Source: JABDKJ01 sp964609215
GTDB taxonomy: Bacteria; Bacteroidota; Bacteroidia; Flavobacteriales_D; JABDKJ01
DNA length: 64,000 nt
Assembly: GCA_964609215.1 (NCBI GenBank)
Contig: CAZSQZ010000012.1
Location: forward strand, 1 to 64,000
Direction of reading: 5' to 3'
The notes beneath the pieces are model-generated. The model was given only the letters and a program-made list of their open reading frames with translations, did no database searches and was not told the DNA's origin. The position numbers and the translations under genes were made by a program. The first letter of the stretch is position 1. Every line of letters begins with the position of its first letter. Of this stretch, positions 49,852 through 58,205 are shown piece by piece.

Positions 49852-50633
49852 ATTGATTTAGCTCTATCCCAATATTCGTCCATTTCTTCCAAACTCATTT
49901 CTCCCATAACTTTACCATCTTTTTTAGATTCCTCTTCTAAATATTGAAAACGCTTGATGAATTTCTTATTTGTTTTTTCCAAAGCATCTTCTGGATTAAC
50001 ATCGATAAAACGGGCGTAATTAATTACAGAAAATAGTACATCTCCTAATTCATCTTCTATTTTATCAGTTCCCTTATCAACTTCAGATTTAAGTTCATTT
50101 AACTCTTCTTGTACTTTTTCCCAAACTTGATCTTTATTTTCCCAATCAAAACCGACTCCTCTTGCTTTATCTTGAATCCGAACTGCTTTTACCATAGAAG
50201 GCAATGAATTAGGAACTCCTTCTAACACTGACTTTTTACCTTCTTTCAATTTCAGTTTTTCCCAATTTGCTTTTACTTCTTCTTCATTCGTTACTTCCAC
50301 ATCTCCGTATATATGAGGATGGCGATGAACCAATTTATCACAAACACTATGAAGCACATCAGCAATATCAAAATCCTTCGTTTCTGAGGCGATCTTAGCA
50401 TAGAAAACTAAATGAAGCATAATATCACCTAGTTCCTTTTTCACTTCATTTAAATCATTTTCTAAAATGGCGTCTCCCAGTTCGTAAACTTCCTCAATAG
50501 TCAAATGGCGTAAAGATTCCATGGTCTGCTTCATATCCCAAGGACATTTAGCTCTTAACTCATCCATTATGGTGAGAAGCCGTTCAAAAGCATTCAGTTT
50601 CTTATTCATGTCCTCGGTTCTAATCTCTTGCAT
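49848..50633 (-). CDS. mazG: Nucleoside triphosphate pyrophosphohydrolase MazG
   Basis: Hydrolyses NTPs and dNTPs to monophosphates and pyrophosphate, clearing abnormal nucleotides. 261 aa, with two MazG folds: the first carries CPWDMKQTMESL and the metal ligands EEVYE ... ELGD, and the second has DKARGVGFDWENKDQVW and ELGDVLFSVINYARF. The usual length. It is not linked to a toxin gene, so it is a housekeeping version. It overlaps the methyltransferase end by 4 bases. Confidence 0.95.
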   Translation of the reverse strand: MQEIRTEDMNKKLNAFERLLTIMDELRAKCPWDMKQTMESLRHLTIEEVYELGDAILENDLNEVKKELGDIMLHLVFYAKIASETKDFDIADVLHSVCDKLVHRHPHIYGDVEVTNEEEVKANWEKLKLKEGKKSVLEGVPNSLPSMVKAVRIQDKARGVGFDWENKDQVWEKVQEELNELKSEVDKGTDKIEDELGDVLFSVINYARFIDVNPEDALEKTNKKFIKRFQYLEEESKKDGKVMGEMSLEEMDEYWDRAKSI

Positions 50634-50658
50634 CTATTCTGCTTTCTTTGGTAATTCT

Positions 50659-50666
50659 CAAAGTTA
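50659..50666 (-). promoter_or_regulatory. Candidate -7 element (TAACTTTG) for mazG
   Basis: TAnnTTTG match on the minus strand, 26 bases before the mazG ATG. No clear -33 TTG at the usual spacing, so weak. Confidence 0.3.
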
Positions 50667-50863
50667 GATATTTCGTTATTGCTATTGTTTCTTTTTTGAA
50701 ATTCCTTAAAGTAAAAGTGCTTTTAATTTGATGCTACAGTTGATATGGGTTTCAGAATAAGAGGCAAAACGTGACAGAGTTTTAGATTAATTTATGAGCC
50801 TGTATCTATTCTTTATCATTTCCTATAAAAGAACTGGACTCATTCTGCAATAAATCGTTAAAT

Positions 50864-51058
50864 TTGTATATGCAATTGTTTTTACTCACAGTGATTTTAT
50901 TGGGCCTCGCCTTTGCTGGAATCGCCATTAAAATTCTTTTTAAAAAGAATGGTGAATTTGCGGGTACTTGCGCAAGTAATAATCCTTTACTAAGAGAGGA
51001 AGGAGCTTCTTGTTCCGTATGTGGTGCTAGACCAGAAGAACAATGCAAAAAAGATTGA
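50864..51058 (+). CDS. Small membrane protein, candidate NqrM (Na+-NQR maturation factor)
   Basis: 64 aa: one N-terminal membrane helix (about residues 4-25), basic KILFKK, then cysteines 36, 50, 53 and 61 (GTC, CSVC, EQC). NqrM (DUF539) proteins have this layout, a membrane helix then Gly-x-Cys and further Cys clusters, and are needed to put iron into NqrD/NqrE. Its stop (TGA, 51056-51058) abuts the apbE stop on the other strand. ATG at 50870 is an alternative start. Assignment rests on layout and on location beside apbE and nqr; sequence similarity to enterobacterial/Vibrio NqrM is only in the pattern. It could be an unrelated conserved protein. Confidence 0.68.
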   Translation: MYMQLFLLTVILLGLAFAGIAIKILFKKNGEFAGTCASNNPLLREEGASCSVCGARPEEQCKKD

Positions 51059-52108
51059 TTAGGGCTCTAGGAAAGGCCTGAACCCTTCTGATATATAGGT
51101 TTTCAATTCTCCTGATTCTTCATAGATTAGATAAACACCATCAATGAACTTATGCGCTTCTATGAACGCTATCGTTTTCTCCTTTCCCATTACCATAAAA
51201 GCGGTAGCATAAGCATCTGCACCTGCACAATCATCCATGATAACCGACACACTTAACAATTGATTTCTGGAAGGATAACCCGTTTCCGGATTCAGGGTAT
51301 GAGAATATTTTTTTCCATCTATCTCAACATACTTTCTATACGATCCTGAAGTTACCAATGCTTTATTAGTCAAGTAGACGGTATCCTGTGCCGCCCTTTT
51401 CGAAAGGTTTTCAATAGGCTTATCGATAGCTACAACCCATTTATTATCTCCATGTTTTAACCCACTGGTTAATGTTTCTCCACCAACTTCAATAAAGAAA
51501 TCATCGATACCATTATTTTTCAAGAATCTCCCTAATACATCTACTGTATATCCCTGCGCTATGGCATTGAAATCTAATGAACCCTGACCCGTTTTAATTT
51601 TATCTTCTTCTTTTCCAGATGACTTTTCTTCATACCTCCAATTCTCAAAATGGGTCAATGACAAAAGAGAATCAATTTGATTTGAATCTGGAATAATTCC
51701 CTTTTTTCTGCTAAAGCCCCAAGAACTAATTAATGGGTGTAAAGCTGGATTAAATGCTCCTTGAGTTTTAGCATAAATCTTATCCGAATAATCAAAAACC
51801 TCTCGGAAATATCCTTTGCTATCGTTAATCGAATAAAATTGATCTTTCTTGGTATTCATCAACACCAACTCGGAATCATCTCTCCAAAGAGAAAAACAAC
51901 GATCTATTTCATCCAAGATATTCTTTACGGAGTCAGATACTCCTATTAGTTCTTTATTAAGGTATTTTATATAAAATGTTGTTCCCTGAGTATTCCCCGA
52001 TAGCTCTGTAATAACCGGTCCAGCATTTTTTGGCTGCCTATCCAAGCATGAACAAAAAAGGGCTACTATCGATAAGAATAGCAGCCCTAGTATAATTTTT
52101 TTAATCAT
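51059..52108 (-). CDS. apbE: FAD:protein FMN transferase (ApbE), lipoprotein
   Basis: Attaches FMN covalently to Ser/Thr in NqrB and NqrC, using FAD. 349 aa with a lipoprotein signal (lipobox FCSC, Cys 21), so it acts outside the inner membrane. Conserved parts: KTGQGSLDFNAIAQGYTVD, GGETLTSGLKHGDNKW, and HTLNPETGYPSRN with the later DDCAGADAYATAFMVMG. It is the last gene of the nqr run, 2 bases after nqrF, matching the requirement of NqrB/NqrC for flavinylation. Confidence 0.96.
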   Translation of the reverse strand: MIKKIILGLLFLSIVALFCSCLDRQPKNAGPVITELSGNTQGTTFYIKYLNKELIGVSDSVKNILDEIDRCFSLWRDDSELVLMNTKKDQFYSINDSKGYFREVFDYSDKIYAKTQGAFNPALHPLISSWGFSRKKGIIPDSNQIDSLLSLTHFENWRYEEKSSGKEEDKIKTGQGSLDFNAIAQGYTVDVLGRFLKNNGIDDFFIEVGGETLTSGLKHGDNKWVVAIDKPIENLSKRAAQDTVYLTNKALVTSGSYRKYVEIDGKKYSHTLNPETGYPSRNQLLSVSVIMDDCAGADAYATAFMVMGKEKTIAFIEAHKFIDGVYLIYEESGELKTYISEGFRPFLEP

Positions 52109-52110
52109 GT

Positions 52111-53439
52111 TTACCCTCCGAAGTCATCAAAAGAAACATTTTCTTCTGGCACTCCCCAATCATCGCACATTTTAAGAACGGCTTGGTTCATCAATGGCGG
52201 TCCGCAAAAATAGAATTCTATGTCTTCGGGAGCATCATGTTTGGTGAGGTACTGATCAATAACCGCTTGGTGAACAAAGCCCAAGAAACCATCTCCCTCT
52301 TTATCGTTAACATCCTTTTTCTCCTTCCAATTGTCTTCAGGTAAAGGTTCTGAAAGAACCAAATGAAACTGGAAATTTGGAAATTCACGTTCGATACTTT
52401 TGAAGTGATCTAAATAGAAAAGCTCTCTTCTAGATCTTCCCCCATACCAGTAGGTTACTTTTCTTCCAGTCTTAACAGTATGGAATAGGTGGAACAGATG
52501 AGAGCGCATTGGAGCCATTCCTGCACCTCCACCGATATATAACATCTCAGCATCCGTTTCTTTAATAAAGAACTCGCCATAAGGTCCTGAGATAGTTACT
52601 TTGTCTCCAGGCTTACAATCAAAAACGAATGAAGAGCAAATACCAGGATTTACATTCATCCATCTGTTATTCTTTCTATCCCAAGGTGGAGTAGCAATAC
52701 GAATATTCAACATAACAATATTCCCTTCTGCAGGGTGATTTGCCATTGAATATGCACGGAAAATAGGCTCATCATTCTTCATTTTTAAGTCCCATAATCC
52801 ATATTTGTCCCATTCTCCTTTGAAGTCATCTGGGCTTCTTCCTTCTTCAACCAATTCTGGATGAGCCGTAATATCCATATTCTTGAAGTCAACTTCACAA
52901 ACAGGAACATCAATTTGAATATATCCTCCTGCTTCAAAATCTAACTCTTCGCCCTCAGGAAGCTTTACCACAAATTCCTTAATGAAAGATGCTACATTAT
53001 AGTTTGAAACTACTTCGCATTCCCATTTCTTAATTCCAAAAATCTCCTCTGGAACTTTAATATCCATAGGCTGCTTAACCTTTACTTGACAACCTAATCT
53101 CCAGTTTTCCGCAATTTCTTTTCTAGAAAAGTAAGGAGCTTCTGTAGGAAGTATTTCTCCCCCTCCGTCAAATACCTGACACTTACACATAGCGCATGTT
53201 CCCCCACCACCGCAAGCAGAAGGAAGAAATATTTTCTGCTCGGAAAGTACGGAAAGTAATGTTCCACCTCCCCCAACTTCTATGGGGTCTTGTCCATTAA
53301 TCGTTATACTAATACTACCTGAAGGAGATAATTTAGCTTTTGCGAATAATAGCAAAGAAACCAAAAGCAGAACCATGATTAAAAAGACTACTATAGCCGC
53401 GATTATTGTTGATGTCATTGCAAAAATTGATAATATCAT
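52111..53439 (-). CDS. nqrF: Na+-NQR subunit F (NADH dehydrogenase, FAD, 2Fe-2S)
   Basis: Electron-entry subunit of Na+-NQR: one N-terminal membrane helix, then a 2Fe-2S domain with Cys76, Cys82, Cys85 and Cys117 (ACGGGGTCAMC ... GC), then an FAD/NADH reductase domain (RAYSMANHP for FAD, LYIGGGAGMAPMRSH for NADH). 442 aa, slightly longer than usual at the N-terminus. ATG at 53439 with AGGAG only two bases before it, or ATG at 53418, are both possible starts. NADH is oxidised on the cytoplasmic side. Confidence 0.97.
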   Translation of the reverse strand: MILSIFAMTSTIIAAIVVFLIMVLLLVSLLLFAKAKLSPSGSISITINGQDPIEVGGGGTLLSVLSEQKIFLPSACGGGGTCAMCKCQVFDGGGEILPTEAPYFSRKEIAENWRLGCQVKVKQPMDIKVPEEIFGIKKWECEVVSNYNVASFIKEFVVKLPEGEELDFEAGGYIQIDVPVCEVDFKNMDITAHPELVEEGRSPDDFKGEWDKYGLWDLKMKNDEPIFRAYSMANHPAEGNIVMLNIRIATPPWDRKNNRWMNVNPGICSSFVFDCKPGDKVTISGPYGEFFIKETDAEMLYIGGGAGMAPMRSHLFHLFHTVKTGRKVTYWYGGRSRRELFYLDHFKSIEREFPNFQFHLVLSEPLPEDNWKEKKDVNDKEGDGFLGFVHQAVIDQYLTKHDAPEDIEFYFCGPPLMNQAVLKMCDDWGVPEENVSFDDFGG

Positions 53440-53448
53440 TCTCCTAAA

Positions 53449-54069
53449 TTATATTTCGATTCCCATGAATGCCATAAAGGCAATTCCCATCAATCCAGTT
53501 ATTATAAATGTAATTCCTAATCCTCTTAACGGAGCAGGTACGTGAGAGTATCTTATCTTCTCTCTAATAGCTGCTATAGCAACAATTGCCAATAACCAAC
53601 CAACACCTGATCCCAAACCAAACATGGTAGCATCGCCAATGCTTGCATATTGTCTTTCCTGCATGAAAAGCGAGCCACCCAAAATAGAGCAGTTAACCGC
53701 AATCAGTGGTAAGAAAATACCCAATGCACCGTAAAGTGCAGGAGAGAACTTCTCTACTACCATTTCAACCAATTGCACCATTGAAGCAATTACCGCAATA
53801 AATAATATAAAACTTAGGAAACTTAGATCCACACTCGCAAGTTCTGGCATCCCTAAAGTTGCCGCTAAAGCTCCTTCTTTAAGAACATAATTTTCTAGTA
53901 AATAGTTAATAGGAACTGTAATTCCAAGTACGAAAATTACCGCCATTCCCAAACCAACTGCCGTTTTAACAGTTTTCGAAACGGCCAAATAAGAACACAT
54001 ACCTAGGAAGTATGCGAAAATCATATTCTCTACGAATATTCCTTTTACAAAAATGTTAATACTCTCCAT
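53449..54069 (-). CDS. nqrE: Na+-NQR subunit E
   Basis: Six-helix membrane subunit of 206 aa that with NqrD holds an iron centre in the membrane. The family N-terminus ESINIFVKGIFVENMIFAYF and cysteines in FLGMCSY and AVNCSILGG are present. It starts 2 bases after nqrD ends and precedes nqrF by 9 bases. NqrE and NqrD are homologues with opposite topology in the family. Confidence 0.97.
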   Translation of the reverse strand: MESINIFVKGIFVENMIFAYFLGMCSYLAVSKTVKTAVGLGMAVIFVLGITVPINYLLENYVLKEGALAATLGMPELASVDLSFLSFILFIAVIASMVQLVEMVVEKFSPALYGALGIFLPLIAVNCSILGGSLFMQERQYASIGDATMFGLGSGVGWLLAIVAIAAIREKIRYSHVPAPLRGLGITFIITGLMGIAFMAFMGIEI

Positions 54070-54071
54070 AT

Positions 54072-54746
54072 CTAGTTCGTTTCTATCAGTTTAGTGTTCT
54101 TCCATCTTTGCACCCAAATAATTATCCCCACGGTAATTAAAGCCATTGGAGGTAAAATCATTAAGTTATTTGGAATGTAAGCCTCTGGTAAAACTTCATA
54201 TCCCATCAATTTTCCGGATCCTAACAATTCTCTGAAAAATGACACCACAATCAGTATCCAGGCATAGCCAATTGCATTTCCAACTGCATCTAAAATAGAT
54301 GGCATTGGTTTATTTGCCATTGCAAATGCTTCAAAACGCCCCATGATTATACAATTGGTGATTATCAAGCCGACAAATACCGAGAGTTTCTCTGAAATAT
54401 CTGGAGCAAAAGCTCTCAGAACCAAATCTACTATTGTTACTAAGGTTGCAACAACAACCAATTGAACAATTATTCTTATTCTATTTGGAATGACATTTCT
54501 CAGAATAGAAATCAGCCAGTTTCCGGCCAACATTACAAAAAGAACTGAACCGGACATATACAATGCCTGTTCCAATTGAACTGTAATTGCCAATGCAGAA
54601 CAAATACCCAATACCTGAACAGTAATTGGGTTATCATCATTTAAAGGATCGGTTATCAAGCGCTTATTCTTCTTCGAGAACAAAGGTTCTTTAGGTTCCT
54701 TTACTGCAATTTCTTTATTTACTTCTTCTACTGCTGTTTCGCTCAT
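54072..54746 (-). CDS. nqrD: Na+-NQR subunit D
   Basis: Six-helix membrane subunit of 224 aa. Segments LGICSALAITVQLEQALYMS and ITNCIIMGR contain the conserved cysteines associated with the iron centre shared with NqrE. The soluble N-terminus of about 35 residues is longer than typical. Its start overlaps the nqrC stop by 4 bases (ATGA). Confidence 0.97.
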   Translation of the reverse strand: MSETAVEEVNKEIAVKEPKEPLFSKKNKRLITDPLNDDNPITVQVLGICSALAITVQLEQALYMSGSVLFVMLAGNWLISILRNVIPNRIRIIVQLVVVATLVTIVDLVLRAFAPDISEKLSVFVGLIITNCIIMGRFEAFAMANKPMPSILDAVGNAIGYAWILIVVSFFRELLGSGKLMGYEVLPEAYIPNNLMILPPMALITVGIIIWVQRWKNTKLIETN

Positions 54747-55513
54747 TGCTCTTGTGTTTTGAAGTAATTGGTATAAATTTTTATTGTTCTATAAAGCATT
54801 TCATCTACTCCATTACTGGTAATGGTTCCACCAGTAATCCCATCTACTTCATGCTTATTTCCAGGCTCCGCTCCCCCTTTCTCAACAGACACAGAAACGT
54901 ATTCACCCTTCATATTATATATCTGCTGACCTTGAAAAGGTTCTTCGAATTGATCGTATTTTATTTCTGCACCTAAACCAGGAGTTTCTGTTTTGTGGTC
55001 AAAAGAAGCTCCGAAGATGGTGTTGAAGTCGCCCCCTACTGAAACATAACCCCAAATTGGCCCCCAAAGACCTGTTCCAACCATTGGCATTACGTAATAG
55101 TCCTTACCATCTTTCTCACACCTGAAAAGAGGATAACGCTGATCCTCTAATTTTGCAATCTCAGCTAATAAGGCTGGTCTATCTCCTTTCAAGGATTGCA
55201 CCAATTTAGATGTACCGGATTTGTATTCTTTTTTGACATCAATTTTAAAACCATCTACTGACTCATCTATTGTTCCGTCAAATTTCAACGCGATGGTTTC
55301 TTTCATGTGTTTTGCAAATAAATCAGCTGCATTGTCTCTTGTACTCTCTACATTGATCGCAGCCAAAACATCCATCATTTTCTTATCCGCATCGTTTTTA
55401 TCAAAGTAGGGCTTCCAACTTAGAAAAAGGAAAGCAAGTAATGCACCTACTACTATTACCATAATGGAGGCGAATAAAAATGTAAAGCCGTTACTGTCTT
55501 TGTTTATTGCCAT
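54743..55513 (-). CDS. nqrC: Na+-NQR subunit C (FMN-bound)
   Basis: Membrane-anchored flavoprotein of 256 aa with one N-terminal helix. The FMN is attached by ApbE to a Thr in a motif near the C-terminus: here DGITGGTITS, Thr230, which differs from the common SGAT by Gly in place of Ala. The segment GLWGPIWGYVSVGGD is typical of the family. It lies between nqrB (1 base apart) and nqrD (overlapping). Confidence 0.96.
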   Translation of the reverse strand: MAINKDSNGFTFLFASIMVIVVGALLAFLFLSWKPYFDKNDADKKMMDVLAAINVESTRDNAADLFAKHMKETIALKFDGTIDESVDGFKIDVKKEYKSGTSKLVQSLKGDRPALLAEIAKLEDQRYPLFRCEKDGKDYYVMPMVGTGLWGPIWGYVSVGGDFNTIFGASFDHKTETPGLGAEIKYDQFEEPFQGQQIYNMKGEYVSVSVEKGGAEPGNKHEVDGITGGTITSNGVDEMLYRTIKIYTNYFKTQEQ

Positions 55514-55514
55514 T

Positions 55515-56723
55515 TTAAGCGGTTTTAACTTTTAATCTTTTCATTCTTCTCTTCACATTCGATTGAATTACATAATGATCAATTGTTGGTGCCATTACAT
55601 TCATAAACAGAATGGCCAGCATTATTCCTTCCGGATATGCAGGATTAAACACTCGAATCATTATTCCAAAGAATCCACAGAGGAATCCGTATATTATTTT
55701 CCCCGTATTGGTTTGAGCTGCTGTTACCGGATCTGTAGCCATAAATACTCCACCAAAAGCAAAGCCACCAATAACCAATTGATGGAATGGTTCAATCGCC
55801 ATAAATTCATTTGCTGCAAAAGCATTAAAAATACCTGCCATAGCCAATCCTCCAACTAAAAAGGATAACATGATTCTCCAACTCGCGATTCCAGTAAACA
55901 ATAAAATTGCTGCACCAATTAAACAAGCAACAACAGATGTTTCTCCAATACTTCCTGGAATAAATCCATAGAAGCAATTCCAAACGTCATACATAGCTCC
56001 TTCCTTAAAAAGACTAGTGTACTGCGTCATTTCTGGGTTATTCATTCCCTGACCAACGGTGTTTGCCAATTCTCCCATTGCTGAAGCACCAGTATAACCA
56101 TCAACAAAATCTCCGGTATTACCAGATAACCAAACGAAACCTGAAATATCTTTAGGGTAAGCAAAGAAAATAAATGCTCTTGCTGTTAAGGCAATGTTCA
56201 ATATGTTCATTCCCGTTCCACCAAAAACTTCTTTTCCAATTAAAACTGCAAATGCCGTTGCCAATGCAACCATCCAAAGTGATATATCCGGTGGCATGCA
56301 TAAGGGAATTAGCATTCCACTAACCAGAAATCCTTCTTGGATAGCATGCTTCTTGATTATACAAAAGATGAATTCAACACCAAGACCTACTGCATATGAA
56401 ACCAATACAATAGGTAAAACCTTCATAGAGCCGTAAACTATTTTATCCCAAAAGTCTGCGCTTTCACCCAAGGCGATATAATGCAAATCACCAACATTCC
56501 AAATCCCAAAAAGTAAACAAGGAACTAGAGCCAAGATAACCATCATCATGGTTCTCTTTAGATCTATTCCATCTCTAATGTGCGAACCTGAATGTGTAGC
56601 ATGATTAGGTGTAAACATGAATGTCTCCAAAGCGTCATAAACCGGGAACCATTTTTCCAGTTTTGCTCCTTCTTCGAAATTCGGTCTAATCTTTTTTATA
56701 ACTAAGTTTTCTAAAAACTTCAT
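55515..56723 (-). CDS. nqrB: Na+-NQR subunit B (FMN-bound, membrane)
   Basis: Main membrane subunit, 402 aa with about ten helices; it carries FMN and is implicated in sodium transport. The flavinylation motif is DGYTGAS (residues 208-214), with Ser214 rather than Thr in the acceptor position. The conserved N-terminal segment KWFPVYDALETFMF is present. The gene follows nqrA by 9 bases and has the usual length. Confidence 0.97.
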   Translation of the reverse strand: MKFLENLVIKKIRPNFEEGAKLEKWFPVYDALETFMFTPNHATHSGSHIRDGIDLKRTMMMVILALVPCLLFGIWNVGDLHYIALGESADFWDKIVYGSMKVLPIVLVSYAVGLGVEFIFCIIKKHAIQEGFLVSGMLIPLCMPPDISLWMVALATAFAVLIGKEVFGGTGMNILNIALTARAFIFFAYPKDISGFVWLSGNTGDFVDGYTGASAMGELANTVGQGMNNPEMTQYTSLFKEGAMYDVWNCFYGFIPGSIGETSVVACLIGAAILLFTGIASWRIMLSFLVGGLAMAGIFNAFAANEFMAIEPFHQLVIGGFAFGGVFMATDPVTAAQTNTGKIIYGFLCGFFGIMIRVFNPAYPEGIMLAILFMNVMAPTIDHYVIQSNVKRRMKRLKVKTA

Positions 56724-56732
56724 ATCGATTAA

Positions 56733-58091
56733 TTAAGCCATTTCGGCTCTTAAATTTTCTAAACCGTTTCTAACAATTTCCTGAATATTGATTTTGGAAG
56801 TACATACTACTTCACAAAGAGCAAAGTCTTCAGCATCTACTTCATAAATCCCTAACTTCTCCATTTCATCAATATCATTAATCATAATAGATTTGATGAG
56901 CTGCATAGGATATATGTCAAAAGGAAATACTTTTTCCAATTGTCCCGTTACAACAAATGCTCTTTCCTCACCATTAATATTGGTATCTAAATCGTATTTC
57001 TTATTCGGAAATAGCCAAGATGGATAAGATTTATTCATAGAGAATTTTTTCTTGGAAAGACCCGGTGACAACCATCCTTCTGTCAGGAAAAACTTATGTT
57101 TATTTCCCTCTGGTAAAACAGAGATTTGCGAATCATAAAAACCTAAGAATCCCTCTTCAGATTCTCTAGTTCCCGTCAAAACATTTCCGCTAATTACTCT
57201 TTTATCACCATCTTTTAATCCATCTACAGAAATAGAAGAAATTTGAGCTCCAGCAACTGTCTTAAAATATTTCGGTGTCTTTACCATTGAACCAGTAAGT
57301 GCAACTACTCGTGACATATCTAGCTTACCTTCAGAAAACAATTTTCCAATGGTTACAACCTCCTGAGGATAGCAGTACCAAATAATATCGCCTTTATTTA
57401 TAGGCTCAATCTTACTTATTTGAACGCCAACATTTGATGCTGGATGAGGACCAGAAAAGAAGTTATTCGTTGCTCCTGCTCCAACAAATGATTGATCAGC
57501 ACCAGGCTCTGAACTCATATTCAGATGAACTTGACCAGAGGTCAATTTTTTGAGTATATCAACTCCCTTATTGAAATCGTCTTCATTTCCACGAAGAATA
57601 AAATTCATATCCGGACCCAGTGGATTTGTATCAAAGCATGAAATATGAATACTTTTAGGAGTATCATCTGGATTTGCGATAACACCATAAGGTCTTTGAC
57701 GAATAAATGGCCAACAACCACTTTCCAGTAAAGTACTTTTTATTGATTCTGCATCATCCTTATTTCCAGAGAATTGTCTGTAACTAACTGTGCTATCAGC
57801 AATTATCTTAACCTCGAGAATTTTACGTTTTGCTCCTCTAACTACTTCTGCAACTTCTCCACTTACAGGAGACGTAAATTTTACCTTTTCGTTATTCTTA
57901 TCATAAAACAGAATATCACCGGCTTTAACTTCCGATCCTTGTTTCACAATAAGTTTTGGGATAACCCCAACGAAATCAGTAGGTTTAATTGCATATACAG
58001 AGGAAACATTGGAGTCTGAAATGACTTTGTCGGCCTCTCCTTCAAGCTTGATATTGAGACCCTTTTTAATCTTAAATGTATTCGACTTCAT
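56733..58091 (-). CDS. nqrA: Na+-NQR subunit A
   Basis: Peripheral cytoplasmic subunit involved in ubiquinone or menaquinone handling. I start it at 58091 (MKSNTFKIKKGLNIKLEGEA), the family N-terminus, rather than at the longer frame's 58115. A promoter -7 element overlaps the latter, and TAGG sits directly before the chosen ATG. The product is 452 aa, normal for the family. It is the first gene of nqrABCDEF-apbE, all with gaps of ten bases or less. Confidence 0.95.
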   Translation of the reverse strand: MKSNTFKIKKGLNIKLEGEADKVISDSNVSSVYAIKPTDFVGVIPKLIVKQGSEVKAGDILFYDKNNEKVKFTSPVSGEVAEVVRGAKRKILEVKIIADSTVSYRQFSGNKDDAESIKSTLLESGCWPFIRQRPYGVIANPDDTPKSIHISCFDTNPLGPDMNFILRGNEDDFNKGVDILKKLTSGQVHLNMSSEPGADQSFVGAGATNNFFSGPHPASNVGVQISKIEPINKGDIIWYCYPQEVVTIGKLFSEGKLDMSRVVALTGSMVKTPKYFKTVAGAQISSISVDGLKDGDKRVISGNVLTGTRESEEGFLGFYDSQISVLPEGNKHKFFLTEGWLSPGLSKKKFSMNKSYPSWLFPNKKYDLDTNINGEERAFVVTGQLEKVFPFDIYPMQLIKSIMINDIDEMEKLGIYEVDAEDFALCEVVCTSKINIQEIVRNGLENLRAEMA

Positions 58092-58112
58092 CCTAGCTGC
58101 CGTTTTGCGCGG

Positions 58113-58147
58113 CAAAATTATAAATTTGTTCTTACGTTAATATTCAA
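58113..58147 (-). promoter_or_regulatory. Candidate nqr operon promoter (TTG-N24-TAATTTTG)
   Basis: On the minus strand, TAATTTTG (58113-58120) matches TAnnTTTG. A TTG lies at 58145-58147, 24 bases upstream, slightly more than the usual 17-23. The -7 box ends 22 bases before the nqrA ATG, giving a short leader. Confidence 0.42.
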
Positions 58148-58205
58148 GTTCTCAACATTTTGAGAAAGGAAATGTTTATTTAGAATAATTATAAATAAGA
58201 AATAT

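Noticed and set aside
51059..58091. Rnf complex instead of Na+-NQR
   Set aside because: nqrA, the NqrF NADH/2Fe-2S/FAD layout and the apbE link fit NQR. There are no RnfB/RnfC ferredoxin-type subunits.
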